NCBI RefSeq assembly: GCF_900095705.1
Contig: NZ_LT608326.1
Location: forward strand, 356,812-420,811
Source: Fusobacterium massiliense
Lineage (GTDB): Bacteria > Fusobacteriota > Fusobacteriia > Fusobacteriales > Fusobacteriaceae
Direction: 5' to 3'
Length of the DNA stretch: 64,000 nt
Shown: positions 1-8,668 of the stretch, in pieces
How the letters are laid out: every line of letters starts with the position of its first letter
Numbering within the stretch: the stretch's first letter is position 1
Position numbers and translations under genes: made by a program
The notes under the pieces: generated by a model
What the model saw: the letters and a program-made list of their open reading frames with translations, nothing else
Databases searched by the model: none
What the model was told of the DNA's origin: nothing

Positions 1-818
1 ACTAATTTACTTGCTGGATAGATTTGTTTTGTATCTATATTTGTTGTATATTCCTCAAATAAGTCTTTTCTAGTTTTCAAAATCATAACAACTTCTTCAA
101 GAGAAGTATTTCCAGCTCTTTCTCCTATTCCATTGATAGTACATTCTATTTGAGTTGCTCCGGCCTCAATAGCTGCTATTGAGTTTGCAACTGCAAGTCC
201 TAAGTCATTGTGACAATGTACAGAAATATCAATATTTTCAATACCTTTAATATTATCTTTTAAATATTTAATAGTTTCAAACATTTCATTAGGAGTTCTA
301 TATCCAACAGTATCTGGAATATTTATAGTTGTAGCTCCTGCTTTTATCGCGGTTTCATATACTTCCACAAGATATTCTTTTTCTGTTCTCATTGCATCTT
401 CTGCTGAAAACTCTATATCTTCTACAAAAGATTTTGCATATCTGACCATTTCATCAACTGATTTTAAAATTTCTTCTTTAGACATCTTTAACTTAAATTC
501 TCTATGTACAGGAGAAGTAGCTATAAATGTATGTATTCTAGGTTTAGCAGCTTTTTTAATAGCTTCAGCTGCAACTTCAATATCACTTTTAACTGCCCTT
601 GCTAAACTGGTAACAGTTGAATTTTTAATATTTTCTGCTATTAATTGAATAGCACTAAAATCTCCAGGTGAGGCAGCAGCAAAACCTGCTTCTATAATGT
701 CAACTCCTAAGGATTCTAATTGTTTTGCAATTCTCAATTTTTCTTTGGCATTAAGATTAACTCTAGGTGTTTGTTCACCATCTCTTAATGTAGTATCAAA
801 AATTTTTATATGTTTCAT
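1..818 (-). CDS. leuA: 2-isopropylmalate synthase, N-terminal part (runs off window)
   Basis: First committed step of leucine synthesis: condenses 2-ketoisovalerate with acetyl-CoA. The reading frame begins at an ATG read leftward from 818, with a GAGGTGAGG ribosome site just upstream, and stays open to the window edge (about 272 residues). The N-terminus reads [20 protein letters not shown], the DTTLRDGEQ signature of the HMGL-like/isopropylmalate synthase family. Further in, [13 protein letters not shown] carries the metal-binding histidines and [11 protein letters not shown] is the conserved GN(A/T)SLEE segment. It is the last visible gene of the ilvD-ilvA-ilvB-ilvN-leuA run. Homocitrate or citramalate synthase are related alternatives, but the operon context favours leuA. 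Confidence 0.93.
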   Translation of the reverse strand, partial: MKHIKIFDTTLRDGEQTPRVNLNAKEKLRIAKQLESLGVDIIEAGFAAASPGDFSAIQLIAENIKNSTVTSLARAVKSDIEVAAEAIKKAAKPRIHTFIATSPVHREFKLKMSKEEILKSVDEMVRYAKSFVEDIEFSAEDAMRTEKEYLVEVYETAIKAGATTINIPDTVGYRTPNEMFETIKYLKDNIKGIENIDISVHCHNDLGLAVANSIAAIEAGATQIECTINGIGERAGNTSLEEVVMILKTRKDLFEEYTTNIDTKQIYPASKL

Positions 819-837
819 AACCTCACCTCAATAATCC

Positions 838-1326
838 TTACATTTTTTCTCCACGGCTCATAGCAAGGATACCTGTCTTTGCCATTTCTAAAACGCCATA
901 ATTTTCCATCATATTAACAAAACCTCTTAACTTTTCTATATCTCCTGTCAGTTCTATAACAACTGACTTTGGAGAAACATCAAGGATGTTCCCACGATAT
1001 ATATTAGCAATTTGTACAATTTGAGATCTTGTTTTTTCATCAGCTTTTACTTTTAAAAGCATAAGTTCTCTCTTTATAACATCTTTTTCAGGGAATATCT
1101 TAACTTTAACAACATCTATAATCTTATAAACTTGTTTTTGAATTTGATCCAGAGATTCTTTATCCCCATCAACTGTAAGAGTAAGTCTTGCATACCCCTC
1201 TTTATTTGTAACACCAGCAGACATCTTTTTAACAAAATATCCTCTTCTGTTGAAAAGAGACATTATTCTTGCAACAATTCCATTGGTATTTTTAGTAATT
1301 ATTAAAATATGATGTTCTTTATTCAT
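838..1326 (-). CDS. ilvN: acetolactate synthase small (regulatory) subunit
   Basis: Regulatory subunit of acetohydroxyacid synthase, which binds the catalytic IlvB subunit and in known members confers valine feedback inhibition. The 162-residue length is typical of the family (ilvN/ilvH). The N-terminal ACT domain is visible (HHILIITKNTNGIVARIMSL, then GYFVKKMSAG), followed by the second small-subunit domain (LMLLKVKADEKTRSQIVQIA). Its start overlaps the end of ilvB by 8 bases, so translation is probably coupled. leuA follows after 19 bases. Confidence 0.95.
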   Translation of the reverse strand: MNKEHHILIITKNTNGIVARIMSLFNRRGYFVKKMSAGVTNKEGYARLTLTVDGDKESLDQIQKQVYKIIDVVKVKIFPEKDVIKRELMLLKVKADEKTRSQIVQIANIYRGNILDVSPKSVVIELTGDIEKLRGFVNMMENYGVLEMAKTGILAMSRGEKM

Positions 1327-3037
1327 TTTCTAAAACACCTCTTTTTCCAACTATTTGAGTGACATCTTTTCCAGCAGGTATCATTGGATAAACATTCTCT
1401 TCTTTTTCAATAATGCATTCAACTAAAACTGGTTCATTAGATTCTAAAATTTTCTTTAAATTCTTTTTTAAATCTTTGCTATTTTTAAGTTGAACAGATT
1501 TTATTCCATAAGCTTCTCCAATTTTTATAAAATCTGGGTTATAACTCAAATCTACTGACGAATATCTTCTGCTATGGAATAATTCTTGCCACTGTCTAAC
1601 CATACCAAGATAAGAATTATTAAAAATGAATACTTTTACTGGTAAATTATATTGTTTCATTAACATTAACTCTTGGAAAGTCATTTGGAAACCACCATCT
1701 CCAATAATAGAGATAACTTTTTTATCTGGGTTAGCTACTTGAGCACCGATAGCAGCTGGTAGACCAAAGCCCATTGTCCCAGCTCCACCAGATGTAATTA
1801 TTGAATGTGGATTTTCATAAGTTAAATATTGAGCTGACCACATTTGATGTTGACCAACATCAGTTGAAATTATAGCATTTCCTTTTGTAATTTTATCAAT
1901 TTCAGATAGAACTTCTTGAGCTAGAAGAATATCTTCATTCTTTTTCTTAAAAATTAAAGAGTATTCTTTTTTCCACTCTTTAATTTGATTTATCCATTCT
2001 GTATGATTTAATTTTGGGACTTGGACTAATAAGTCATTTAAAACATTTTTAAGATCTCCAACTATTGGAACATCTATTAATTTATTTTTTCCTATTTCAG
2101 CTGGATCTATATCTATGTGTATAATTTTTGCATTTGGAATAAACTTTTCAGGATTTCCAGTAACTCTATCATCAAATCTCATTCCAGCTGCAATTATTAA
2201 ATCAGCTTCAGCTGCACTGTAGTTAGCATAAGTTGTTCCATGCATTCCTATCATACCTAAAGATAAATCATGACTACCAGGTAAAGAGCCTAAACCTAAA
2301 AGTGTCATAGCAACTGGAATATTTGTTTTTTCAATAAACTCTTTTAATTCCTCTGTTGCATTAGCTTTTATAATTCCAGCTCCAGCAATAATTAAAGGTC
2401 TTTTTGCTTCTTTTATCATTTTAGTAGCTGTTTTTATTTGTCCTTTATGACCTTCGTAGACAGGATTATATCCTTCAAGATGAAAAGCCTTATCATATAA
2501 TTTTTTAAAATCCTCATAAGGAATCTCTTGTAGTTGTATATCTCTAGGAATATCTACAAGAACTGGTCCAGGTCTACCTGTTGTAGCAATGTAGTATGCT
2601 TCTTTTAGTATTCTAGGTAAATCCTTAATGTCTTGAACTAAATAATTTGTTTTAGTTATAGGAACTGTAATACCAACTATATCTGACTCCTGAAATGCAT
2701 CTTTTCCAAGAAGAGTACTACTAACTTGTCCTGTTATAGCAAGTAAGGGAATAGAGTCCATATGGGCTGTCATAATTCCTGTGACTAAATTTGTAGCTCC
2801 TGGTCCAGAAGTAGCTAGACATACTCCTATTTTTCCAGATGAACGGGCATATCCGTCAGCCTCATGAACTGCTCCTTGTTCATGCCTTGCAAAATAATGG
2901 TTAATATCTTTAAAGCTATATAGTTCATCATATATAGGAATAACTGCTCCACCTGGATAGCCAAATATATCTTTTATTCCAAGCTTTGCTAGACATTCTA
3001 ATAAAATTCTAGCACCTTTTATCATTTTATCAGCCAT
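1319..3037 (-). CDS. ilvB: acetolactate synthase large (catalytic) subunit
   Basis: Thiamine-diphosphate enzyme that makes acetolactate from two pyruvates, or acetohydroxybutyrate from pyruvate plus 2-ketobutyrate. The three family domains are in order: N-terminal PYR domain with the catalytic glutamate region (GYPGGAVIPIYD ... ARHEQGAVHEADGYAR), central domain, and C-terminal ThDP/Mg site (GDGGFQMTFQELM ... NNSYLGMVRQWQ). I place the start at the ATG at 3037 (MADKMIKG), because AAGGAG sits six bases upstream. An in-frame ATG at 3052 overlaps that ribosome site. The product is 572 residues, normal for the family. It lies 20 bases after ilvA and overlaps ilvN. Confidence 0.96.
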   Translation of the reverse strand: MADKMIKGARILLECLAKLGIKDIFGYPGGAVIPIYDELYSFKDINHYFARHEQGAVHEADGYARSSGKIGVCLATSGPGATNLVTGIMTAHMDSIPLLAITGQVSSTLLGKDAFQESDIVGITVPITKTNYLVQDIKDLPRILKEAYYIATTGRPGPVLVDIPRDIQLQEIPYEDFKKLYDKAFHLEGYNPVYEGHKGQIKTATKMIKEAKRPLIIAGAGIIKANATEELKEFIEKTNIPVAMTLLGLGSLPGSHDLSLGMIGMHGTTYANYSAAEADLIIAAGMRFDDRVTGNPEKFIPNAKIIHIDIDPAEIGKNKLIDVPIVGDLKNVLNDLLVQVPKLNHTEWINQIKEWKKEYSLIFKKKNEDILLAQEVLSEIDKITKGNAIISTDVGQHQMWSAQYLTYENPHSIITSGGAGTMGFGLPAAIGAQVANPDKKVISIIGDGGFQMTFQELMLMKQYNLPVKVFIFNNSYLGMVRQWQELFHSRRYSSVDLSYNPDFIKIGEAYGIKSVQLKNSKDLKKNLKKILESNEPVLVECIIEKEENVYPMIPAGKDVTQIVGKRGVLENE

Positions 3038-3057
3038 AACAAACTCCTTCATTTTTT

Positions 3058-4269
3058 TTAATATTCAGAATTTAATCTCACAATTTCATAGCCGTTGCTT
3101 TTAAATTCTTCAGTAATTTTCTTAATATGTTCTTCTCCATTTGTTTCAACAGTAACTTGTAATTCAACATCTTTAAATCTTGTTAAGTTTTTAAATTGGT
3201 TATGTTCAAGTTTGATAACATTAGCATTTTGTTTTGCTAAAAGTTCAGAAACTTTTAAAAGTTCTCCAGGTTTATCGTTTAGTTGAACAGAGAAAGTAAA
3301 GATTCTTCCTCTCATAACAAGACCTTTATTTATCATAGAAGAGATAGTTAAAACATCTATGTTCCCTCCACTTAGAACAGAAACAATCTTTTTATTAGTA
3401 ACATCTAATTTCTTAACAGCTGCAACGGATAAAATTCCAGAGTTTTCAGCTATAATTTTATGTTTTTCAACTAATAGTAGAAATGCTTCCATTAATTCAT
3501 AATCAGAAACTGTAACGATTTCATCAACATATTTTTTTATATATTCAAAATTTATATTTCCTATTTTTTTAACAGCTGTACCATCGGCTATTGTATTTGC
3601 TTCTGCAAGTTCAATAACTTCTCCTTTTTTAATAGCTGCCAATGCACTTGCAGCACCTTCTGGCTCAACACCTATAACTTTGATTGATGGATTTTTTAAC
3701 TTCGCAGCACAAGCTATTCCTGAGACTAATCCTCCACCACCAAGAGGTACAAGAATAATATCAGTATCTGGTAATTCGTCTAAAATTTCAAGAGCAATAG
3801 TTCCTTGACCTTCTAAGACATCTTCATCATCAAAAGGATGTACAAAAACATAACCTTCTTTTTCTTGAAGTTCTTTTGCATATTTAAAGGCATCGTCATA
3901 AACTTCCCCATGCAATATAACTTCTGCTCCATATTGTCTAGTTGCTTCAACTTTTATTAGTGGAGTATGCTTTGGCATAACTATAACAGCTTTTATACCT
4001 AATTTTTTGGCAGCATAGGCAACTCCTTGAGCATGATTTCCTGCAGATGAAGCTATAACTCCTTTACTTTTTTCTTCTTCAGATAACTTAGAAATTTTAT
4101 TATATGCTCCTCTTATCTTAAAAGAACCAGTTTTTTGTAAATTTTCAGGCTTTATGTATATTTGATTTCCAGATTCTGTTGAAAATACTGGACTTTGAAT
4201 TAGTTTCGTAGGAACGGTAACCGTTGATAATCTTTCTCTTGCTTCTATAAAATTATATAACTTGTGCAT
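3058..4269 (-). CDS. ilvA: threonine ammonia-lyase with C-terminal ACT domain
   Basis: PLP enzyme that deaminates threonine to 2-ketobutyrate, feeding isoleucine synthesis in this operon. The PLP lysine lies in KTGSFKIRGAYNKI, the phosphate-binding loop is GGGGLVSG, and SSAGNHAQGVA is the family motif. The last ~75 residues (FTFSVQLNDKPGELLKVSEL) form a single ACT domain, so this is the ~400-residue one-ACT form, shorter than the two-ACT enterobacterial IlvA. Because it sits between ilvD and ilvB, a biosynthetic role is more likely than a catabolic TdcB role. Its ribosome site is unusually far away; see 4269-4315. Confidence 0.93.
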   Translation of the reverse strand: MHKLYNFIEARERLSTVTVPTKLIQSPVFSTESGNQIYIKPENLQKTGSFKIRGAYNKISKLSEEEKSKGVIASSAGNHAQGVAYAAKKLGIKAVIVMPKHTPLIKVEATRQYGAEVILHGEVYDDAFKYAKELQEKEGYVFVHPFDDEDVLEGQGTIALEILDELPDTDIILVPLGGGGLVSGIACAAKLKNPSIKVIGVEPEGAASALAAIKKGEVIELAEANTIADGTAVKKIGNINFEYIKKYVDEIVTVSDYELMEAFLLLVEKHKIIAENSGILSVAAVKKLDVTNKKIVSVLSGGNIDVLTISSMINKGLVMRGRIFTFSVQLNDKPGELLKVSELLAKQNANVIKLEHNQFKNLTRFKDVELQVTVETNGEEHIKKITEEFKSNGYEIVRLNSEY

Positions 4270-4315
4270 TTTTTATTTTTAGAAATTTTTATTTAAAAAT
4301 TTCTTTCCTCCTCTC
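4269..4315 (-). promoter_or_regulatory. distant ribosome site with intervening hairpin before ilvA
   Basis: The only good Shine-Dalgarno match before ilvA (AGGAGG at 4307-4312) lies 37 bases from the ATG, too far to act in linear form. Between them is a perfect 11-bp inverted repeat with a 2-base loop (4281-4304). Folding it would leave about 13 bases between AGGAGG and the start codon. I infer a structure-bridged ribosome site; an alternative start codon or leaderless coupling cannot be excluded. Confidence 0.4.
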
Positions 4316-4345
4316 AATATTAATAAGTCAATAGTAGTTAAAATT

Positions 4346-6007
4346 TTATTCTTCGTAAATTGCTCCAGCGGCAGCAGATGAAACATGAGCTGCATATCTT
4401 TTTAAATATCCTTTTGCTCCAGATTCATAAGGTTTTAAATTAGCTTTTCTTCTAGAGATTTCTTCATCAGAAAGTTTTACATTTAATTTTCTATTAGGGA
4501 TATCTATCTCAATGATATCTCCATCTTGAACTATAGCAATAGTTCCACCGGCAGCAGCTTCAGGAGACACATGCCCTATTGAAGCACCCCTAGTTGCTCC
4601 AGAAAATCTACCATCTGTGATAAGAGCAACATCTTTTCCAAGACCCATTCCAGCAATAGTTGCTGTTGGAGCAAGCATTTCTCTCATACCAGGTCCACCC
4701 TTAGGCCCTTCATATCTGATTACAACAACATCTCCGGCAACAATTTTTCCTTCTCTGATTGCTTTAATACTATCTTCTTCACAATTAAATACTTTTGCTG
4801 GACCAGAGTGAACTAACATTTCTTTGTCAACAGCTCCTTCTTTAACAACACAACCATCTTCTGCAAGATTTCCTTTTAAAACAGCAATTCCTCCTGTTGA
4901 ATAAGCTGGTTTATCCCAAGGTTTTATAACATCATCATCGTTTATATAAGCATCTTTAACAAGTTCTTCTTGTGTTCTTAGTGCAACAGTCTTTTGTTCA
5001 CCATGAAGTCTACCGTTTTCATAAAGTCTTTTCATAACTCCAGTAACTCCACCAGCTCTATATAAATCTTCTATGAAATATTCTCCAGATGGAGATAATT
5101 TACAAAGTTGAGGAGTTTTCTTTGCAATATCATTGAAGTCATCTAATGTTAAATTAATTCCTGCTTCGTGAGCAATAGCTGGTAAATGTAGAGCTGTATT
5201 TGATGACCCCCCTAGAGCCATATCCACAGCAACAGCATTTTCAAAAGCTTCTTTAGTTAAAATATCACTTGGTCTTAACTCAGCTTTTAAAATTTCAAGT
5301 ATTTGCATACCAGCTTTTTTAGCAAGTCTTAATCTTTCTGAGAAAACAGCAGGTACAGTTCCATTTCCAGGAAGTCCCATACCAAGAGCTTCAGTTAAGC
5401 AGTTCATAGTATTGGCTGTATACATACCAGCACAAGAACCACAAGTAGGACAAGCTAAATCTTCCACACTATTCAATTCTTTTCTAGTTATAATTCCTGC
5501 TTCATATTGTCCAACAGCTTCAAAAACATTACTTAATCCAACTTTTTTACCTTTATAAACACCGGCAAGCATAGCTCCACCACTTATAAAGATAGATGGG
5601 ATATTAAGTCTTGCAGCAGCCATAAGCATACCTGGAACAACTTTATCACAGTTAGGAATAAATACCATAGCATCAAACGGAGTTGCCATTGCAACGGCTT
5701 CAACAGAGTCTGATATTAATTGTCTAGTTACTAAAGAATATTTCATACCAGTGTGATTCATAGCAAGACCATCACAAATTCCTATTGTGTTAAATTCCAT
5801 AGGAACTCCACCAGCATTCCTAATACCATCTTTTACAGCTTGTACAAGTGTTTGTAGATGAACATGCCCTGGAATAACTTCATTAAATGAATTAGCAATT
5901 CCTATTATAGGTCTATTCATTTCTTCAGCTACAAATCCTAAGCCTTTTAATAACGAACGATGAGGGGCTCTTGCAGCTCCATCAGTTAAATTACCACTTC
6001 TTGACAT
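4346..6007 (-). CDS. ilvD: dihydroxy-acid dehydratase
   Basis: Iron-sulfur dehydratase that makes the 2-keto acid precursors of valine, leucine and isoleucine. It is 553 residues, full length. The cluster cysteines are visible in [10 protein letters not shown] and in [18 protein letters not shown], and the C-terminal motif [22 protein letters not shown] is the family signature. An AAGGAGAG site lies just before the ATG at 6007. It is the first gene of the branched-chain operon. No T-box-like leader is evident upstream; the leader instead contains a degenerate copy of the dispersed hairpin element (6062-6160). Confidence 0.96.
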   Translation of the reverse strand: MSRSGNLTDGAARAPHRSLLKGLGFVAEEMNRPIIGIANSFNEVIPGHVHLQTLVQAVKDGIRNAGGVPMEFNTIGICDGLAMNHTGMKYSLVTRQLISDSVEAVAMATPFDAMVFIPNCDKVVPGMLMAAARLNIPSIFISGGAMLAGVYKGKKVGLSNVFEAVGQYEAGIITRKELNSVEDLACPTCGSCAGMYTANTMNCLTEALGMGLPGNGTVPAVFSERLRLAKKAGMQILEILKAELRPSDILTKEAFENAVAVDMALGGSSNTALHLPAIAHEAGINLTLDDFNDIAKKTPQLCKLSPSGEYFIEDLYRAGGVTGVMKRLYENGRLHGEQKTVALRTQEELVKDAYINDDDVIKPWDKPAYSTGGIAVLKGNLAEDGCVVKEGAVDKEMLVHSGPAKVFNCEEDSIKAIREGKIVAGDVVVIRYEGPKGGPGMREMLAPTATIAGMGLGKDVALITDGRFSGATRGASIGHVSPEAAAGGTIAIVQDGDIIEIDIPNRKLNVKLSDEEISRRKANLKPYESGAKGYLKRYAAHVSSAAAGAIYEE

Positions 6008-6061
6008 AATTACACTCTCCTTAATATAGTTAAATTTTTAGATTAAATTATAGATATTACA

Positions 6062-6160
6062 TCTGATAGTTATATAAGTTTTAGAAATTCAATAAACATA
6101 AATTTTTAAACTAATATGAACGTCAGAGACTATTTTTTGCTATTTAATTTTATACTTTTT
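6062..6160 (+). repeat. dispersed hairpin element, copy 1 (degenerate)
   Basis: Eroded copy of the 17-member family, with the core decayed at 6062-6132 but the GTCAGAGACTA end and the tail (CTATTTAATTTTATACTTT) clear. It lies in the ilvD leader. Read on the minus strand, its tail directly follows the terminator at 6165-6196. Confidence 0.7.
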
Positions 6161-6164
6161 TATA

Positions 6165-6196
6165 TAAAAAAGGCGATTAATTTATTAATCGCCTTA
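6165..6196 (-). terminator. intrinsic terminator of the 38-residue peptide gene
   Basis: Perfect 11-bp inverted repeat AAGGCGATTAA / TTAATCGCCTT with a 4-base loop. Read on the minus strand it is followed by a run of T (TTTTTTATA). It lies about 60 bases after the stop of the small gene at 6255. Confidence 0.85.
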
Positions 6197-6254
6197 TTAA
6201 TTAAATATTATTAATTTTATATTTAAAAAAGTTTTATTTATCTTGAAAATATTA

Positions 6255-6371
6255 TTATGCTGTTACATTTAAGTCAAATTTTCTTAAAACTTCTAAGGCT
6301 AATTGTTGATTATTTTTTTGTAAGTTAGAAATTATAATAATTATGACTAAAAATAACACGAATAATAACAT
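6255..6371 (-). CDS. 38-residue single-span membrane peptide, unknown function
   Basis: I choose the ATG at 6371 because AAGGAG lies nine bases upstream; the frame stays open further upstream but without a ribosome site. The product starts MLLFVLFLVIIIIISNLQKN, one hydrophobic helix followed by a short charged tail (QQLALEVLRKFDLNVTA). It has its own terminator at 6165-6196, so it looks like a free-standing transcript rather than a random frame. It could be a small regulatory or toxin-like membrane peptide, but nothing in the sequence assigns a role. Confidence 0.55.
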   Translation of the reverse strand: MLLFVLFLVIIIIISNLQKNNQQLALEVLRKFDLNVTA

Positions 6372-6477
6372 CAAGCAAACTCCTTTAAAAATTATTTGAT
6401 ATAGTATATAAAAAAAAATAAAAAAAATAAAATATATATTATATATGATAATTATAGTGATAATTATCGTCATATAT

Positions 6478-6593
6478 AAGTTTTTTGACAGCCGTATGAG
6501 TTCTACGAGCTCAATGAACACAGGCTCTTCGAACTAATACGGACGTCAGAGACTAATTTTCATTATTTGATTTTATACTTTCCTACAGAATAA
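6478..6593 (+). repeat. dispersed hairpin element, copy 2
   Basis: Well-preserved copy: TTGACAGCCGTATGAGTTC ... GAACTAATACGGACGTCAGAGACTA (core 6480-6554), then a tail ending TATACTTTCCTACAGAATA. It lies between the convergent side of the Nudix gene and the upstream side of the small peptide gene. Confidence 0.85.
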
Positions 6594-6617
6594 AAAAGAT
6601 ATATTTTTAAAATTTAT

Positions 6618-7376
6618 CTAAAACATATTAATTACAGGTACTTCATAAGGGTGATTTTTCTTTATAATATAGTATGCTAAGTCAGTAAAATCTTTTTTTA
6701 CTCTGAATTTCATTAGTTTTTCTTTTTCAACACTTTCTTTTCCTACTTCCCCATTAAATGGTTTAGCACCATCAAGAGTAGTCCAGTGTCCTTCAACATC
6801 AATAAGAGCATAGACATCAGAGTAATTTCCTTCTTTCAATAAATCATATCTTGATAAAGCTTTGACAATGTCTTTTACATAATTTTCTGGGATAAAAACT
6901 TCAAAGTTAATAAAATCATTTTCTTTAAATTCCAGTTTAGATGAAATTAGGTTATCATTTTCATAATCAAGAGTTAAATAAAAAAATGATCTATCTTTAT
7001 TTAATAAATCCAAGAATATTTTATCTCCTTCCCAAAGATTAAGATTAAATATTTGAGATTTCTCTATCCACTTTAAATCTCCCTCAGAACATTCTTGGAT
7101 TTCTCCAATGAAATTTTTGGAAGTGTAAAGATACATATATAAAGGCTCATCTTGATTATAGTTAAAAATTACTATACCCCTATGATTATAATCTATCAAG
7201 TCTAAACCTGTTTCTTCTTTTACTTCTCTAAGTAAACATTGTTCAGGAGTTTCATTTTTTTCTAATTTTCCTCCTACTCCTAGCCATTTGTTTTTGTTTA
7301 TATCATTTTCTTTTTTTGTTCTATGTAACATAAGATATTTATTATTTTTTTCTAAATAACATAAAGTTGTAATCAT
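6618..7376 (-). CDS. Nudix hydrolase fused to a NIF3/YqfO-type PII-like domain
   Basis: The N-terminal half is a Nudix pyrophosphatase of the MutT/8-oxo-dGTPase type. The Nudix box fits exactly: GKLEKNETPEQCLL then REVKEETGL, that is G-x5-E-x7-REUxEExGU. The C-terminal ~115 residues are a second domain. GNYSDVYALIDVEGHWTTLD, then AKPFNGEVGKES and HPYEVPVINM, closely resemble the PII/CutA-like insert of NIF3/YqfO proteins (GNYS...F.P..GA.P..GEVGK ... HPYEEPAYD). The 252-residue length fits two domains. The RBS GAGGTAAAAACA precedes the ATG at 7376. The Nudix substrate is not predictable from sequence. Confidence 0.85.
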   Translation of the reverse strand: MITTLCYLEKNNKYLMLHRTKKENDINKNKWLGVGGKLEKNETPEQCLLREVKEETGLDLIDYNHRGIVIFNYNQDEPLYMYLYTSKNFIGEIQECSEGDLKWIEKSQIFNLNLWEGDKIFLDLLNKDRSFFYLTLDYENDNLISSKLEFKENDFINFEVFIPENYVKDIVKALSRYDLLKEGNYSDVYALIDVEGHWTTLDGAKPFNGEVGKESVEKEKLMKFRVKKDFTDLAYYIIKKNHPYEVPVINMF

Positions 7377-7541
7377 TGTTTTTACCTCATTCGATTTAAA
7401 ATTTTATAATAGACATAGTATTATATCATAAATTACAGTTGGAATTTAAAATTTTAAGAAATAGATGAAAATAAAATAATAATTTAAAAGTTAATTTTTT
7501 TGTGTTAAAATTAAAGAGAATAACATGAGGAGGTCATTAAT

Positions 7542-8438
7542 TTGAAAAAAGAATTACAATTTTATCTCTCAGTTATGAAAAATGGAAGTAATAAAGGAGA
7601 GATAAATACTTTAAAAAAGAAAATAAAATATGTTTTTAGAAATTTAGTATATTACAAATATACTAAAAAATTAGCTAACTTTATTATGAATGATAAATTT
7701 TTAAATGAAAACATATATAAATATCCTGTTCTTTGTTCAAAAATACATAGGCCATACATTACAAATTCAATAAAACAACAGGAAAAAGTAAATATTATTA
7801 CATCTTCCTATAATTTTATAAATAATTTTTTTAAAGAAGATTTTTTAAATGAGTTGTACAAAAATGGAAGTTGTAAAATTTGTGAGATAGAGGGAAAAAA
7901 CGAAGAAAAATTATTTTTTTATTTTAAAATATACACAGATTTTGAAAAAGAAGGAGAATTTAATATAATTTGCAACAATAGAGAGGGAGTTCAAATATCT
8001 AAATTAACTTTTTCATTTAATGAAAATAAATTGATTATTGGTGGGCTTCAGGGAATGCAAAAAGATGGAAATACAGAGGAAATAAAAAAAATAACTAAAA
8101 ATTTTTATGGTGAATTTCCTAAGAAGATGACAATAGAAGTTCTATACTCTCTTTTTCCAGAACTTGAAAAAATTGCTGTAGGAAATGATGGACATATCTA
8201 TTCATCATTAAGATATAAATATAAAAGTAGTAGGAAAATTAGTGCAGATTATGATGAATTTTGGGAAAGTTTAGGTTCGAAGAAAGTGGATAGTATTTTT
8301 TGGCTATTACCAAAAGAGCTAGTTAGAAAAAAAATAGAAGATATTCCTAGCAAGAAAAGATCACAATATACTAATAGATATAAAGTTTTAGATACTTTAG
8401 AAGAAAATATTAAAATTTTTTTAGCAAATACTAGATAG
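7542..8438 (+). CDS. VirK/YbjX (DUF535) family protein
   Basis: The 298-residue protein resembles the VirK/YbjX family, proteins linked in enterobacteria to envelope and antimicrobial-peptide phenotypes but without a known activity. Recognised segments are the central LIIGGLQGMQKDGNTEEIKKIT, the VLYSLFPELEKIAVGNDGHI stretch, and the C-terminal YDEFWESLGSK...W.LP. The start is a TTG at 7542: GAGGAGG at 7527-7533 lies eight bases upstream, whereas the next ATG has no ribosome site. It is transcribed alone, divergently from the Nudix gene and just before the LPS cluster. Placement next to LPS genes fits an envelope role, which is inference. Confidence 0.8.
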   Translation: MKKELQFYLSVMKNGSNKGEINTLKKKIKYVFRNLVYYKYTKKLANFIMNDKFLNENIYKYPVLCSKIHRPYITNSIKQQEKVNIITSSYNFINNFFKEDFLNELYKNGSCKICEIEGKNEEKLFFYFKIYTDFEKEGEFNIICNNREGVQISKLTFSFNENKLIIGGLQGMQKDGNTEEIKKITKNFYGEFPKKMTIEVLYSLFPELEKIAVGNDGHIYSSLRYKYKSSRKISADYDEFWESLGSKKVDSIFWLLPKELVRKKIEDIPSKKRSQYTNRYKVLDTLEENIKIFLANTR

Positions 8439-8459
8439 TATAGAACTGTTATAAAAAAA

Positions 8460-8570
8460 GTCTCTTAACAGCTGTATGAGTTCTGCGAACTCAATAAAGA
8501 CAGCTCTTCGAACTAATACGGACATCAGAGACTAATTTTGCTATTTAATTTTATACTTTACTATAGAATA
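8460..8570 (+). repeat. dispersed hairpin element, copy 3
   Basis: Complete copy with the core at 8460-8533 (GTCTCTTAACAGCTGTATGAG ... AATACGGACATCAGAGAC in pieces), followed by the tail to 8570. It follows the VirK-like gene and precedes a hairpin at 8573-8611. Confidence 0.85.
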
Positions 8571-8572
8571 AG

Positions 8573-8611
8573 AAAATGTACTTTTATAAGATATTAAGGT
8601 ACATTTTTTTA
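8573..8611 (+). terminator. hairpin terminator before the LPS cluster
   Basis: AAAATGTAC and GTACATTTT pair across a 16-base loop and are followed by T residues on the plus strand. It probably ends transcription from the VirK-like gene. The LPS cluster then starts about 60 bases on, where TATAAT-like boxes occur at 8624 and 8634 without a convincing -35. Confidence 0.6.
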
Positions 8612-8668
8612 TGCAAATAAAGTTATAATTTGGTATAATAATAAATAAAATATTAAAGGAGATTTTTA

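Noticed and set aside
6008..6254. Possible T-box or leader-peptide attenuator before ilvD
   Set aside because: No T-box sequence or run of branched-chain codons is visible; the structured part is a degenerate copy of the dispersed hairpin element plus the terminator of the upstream small gene.
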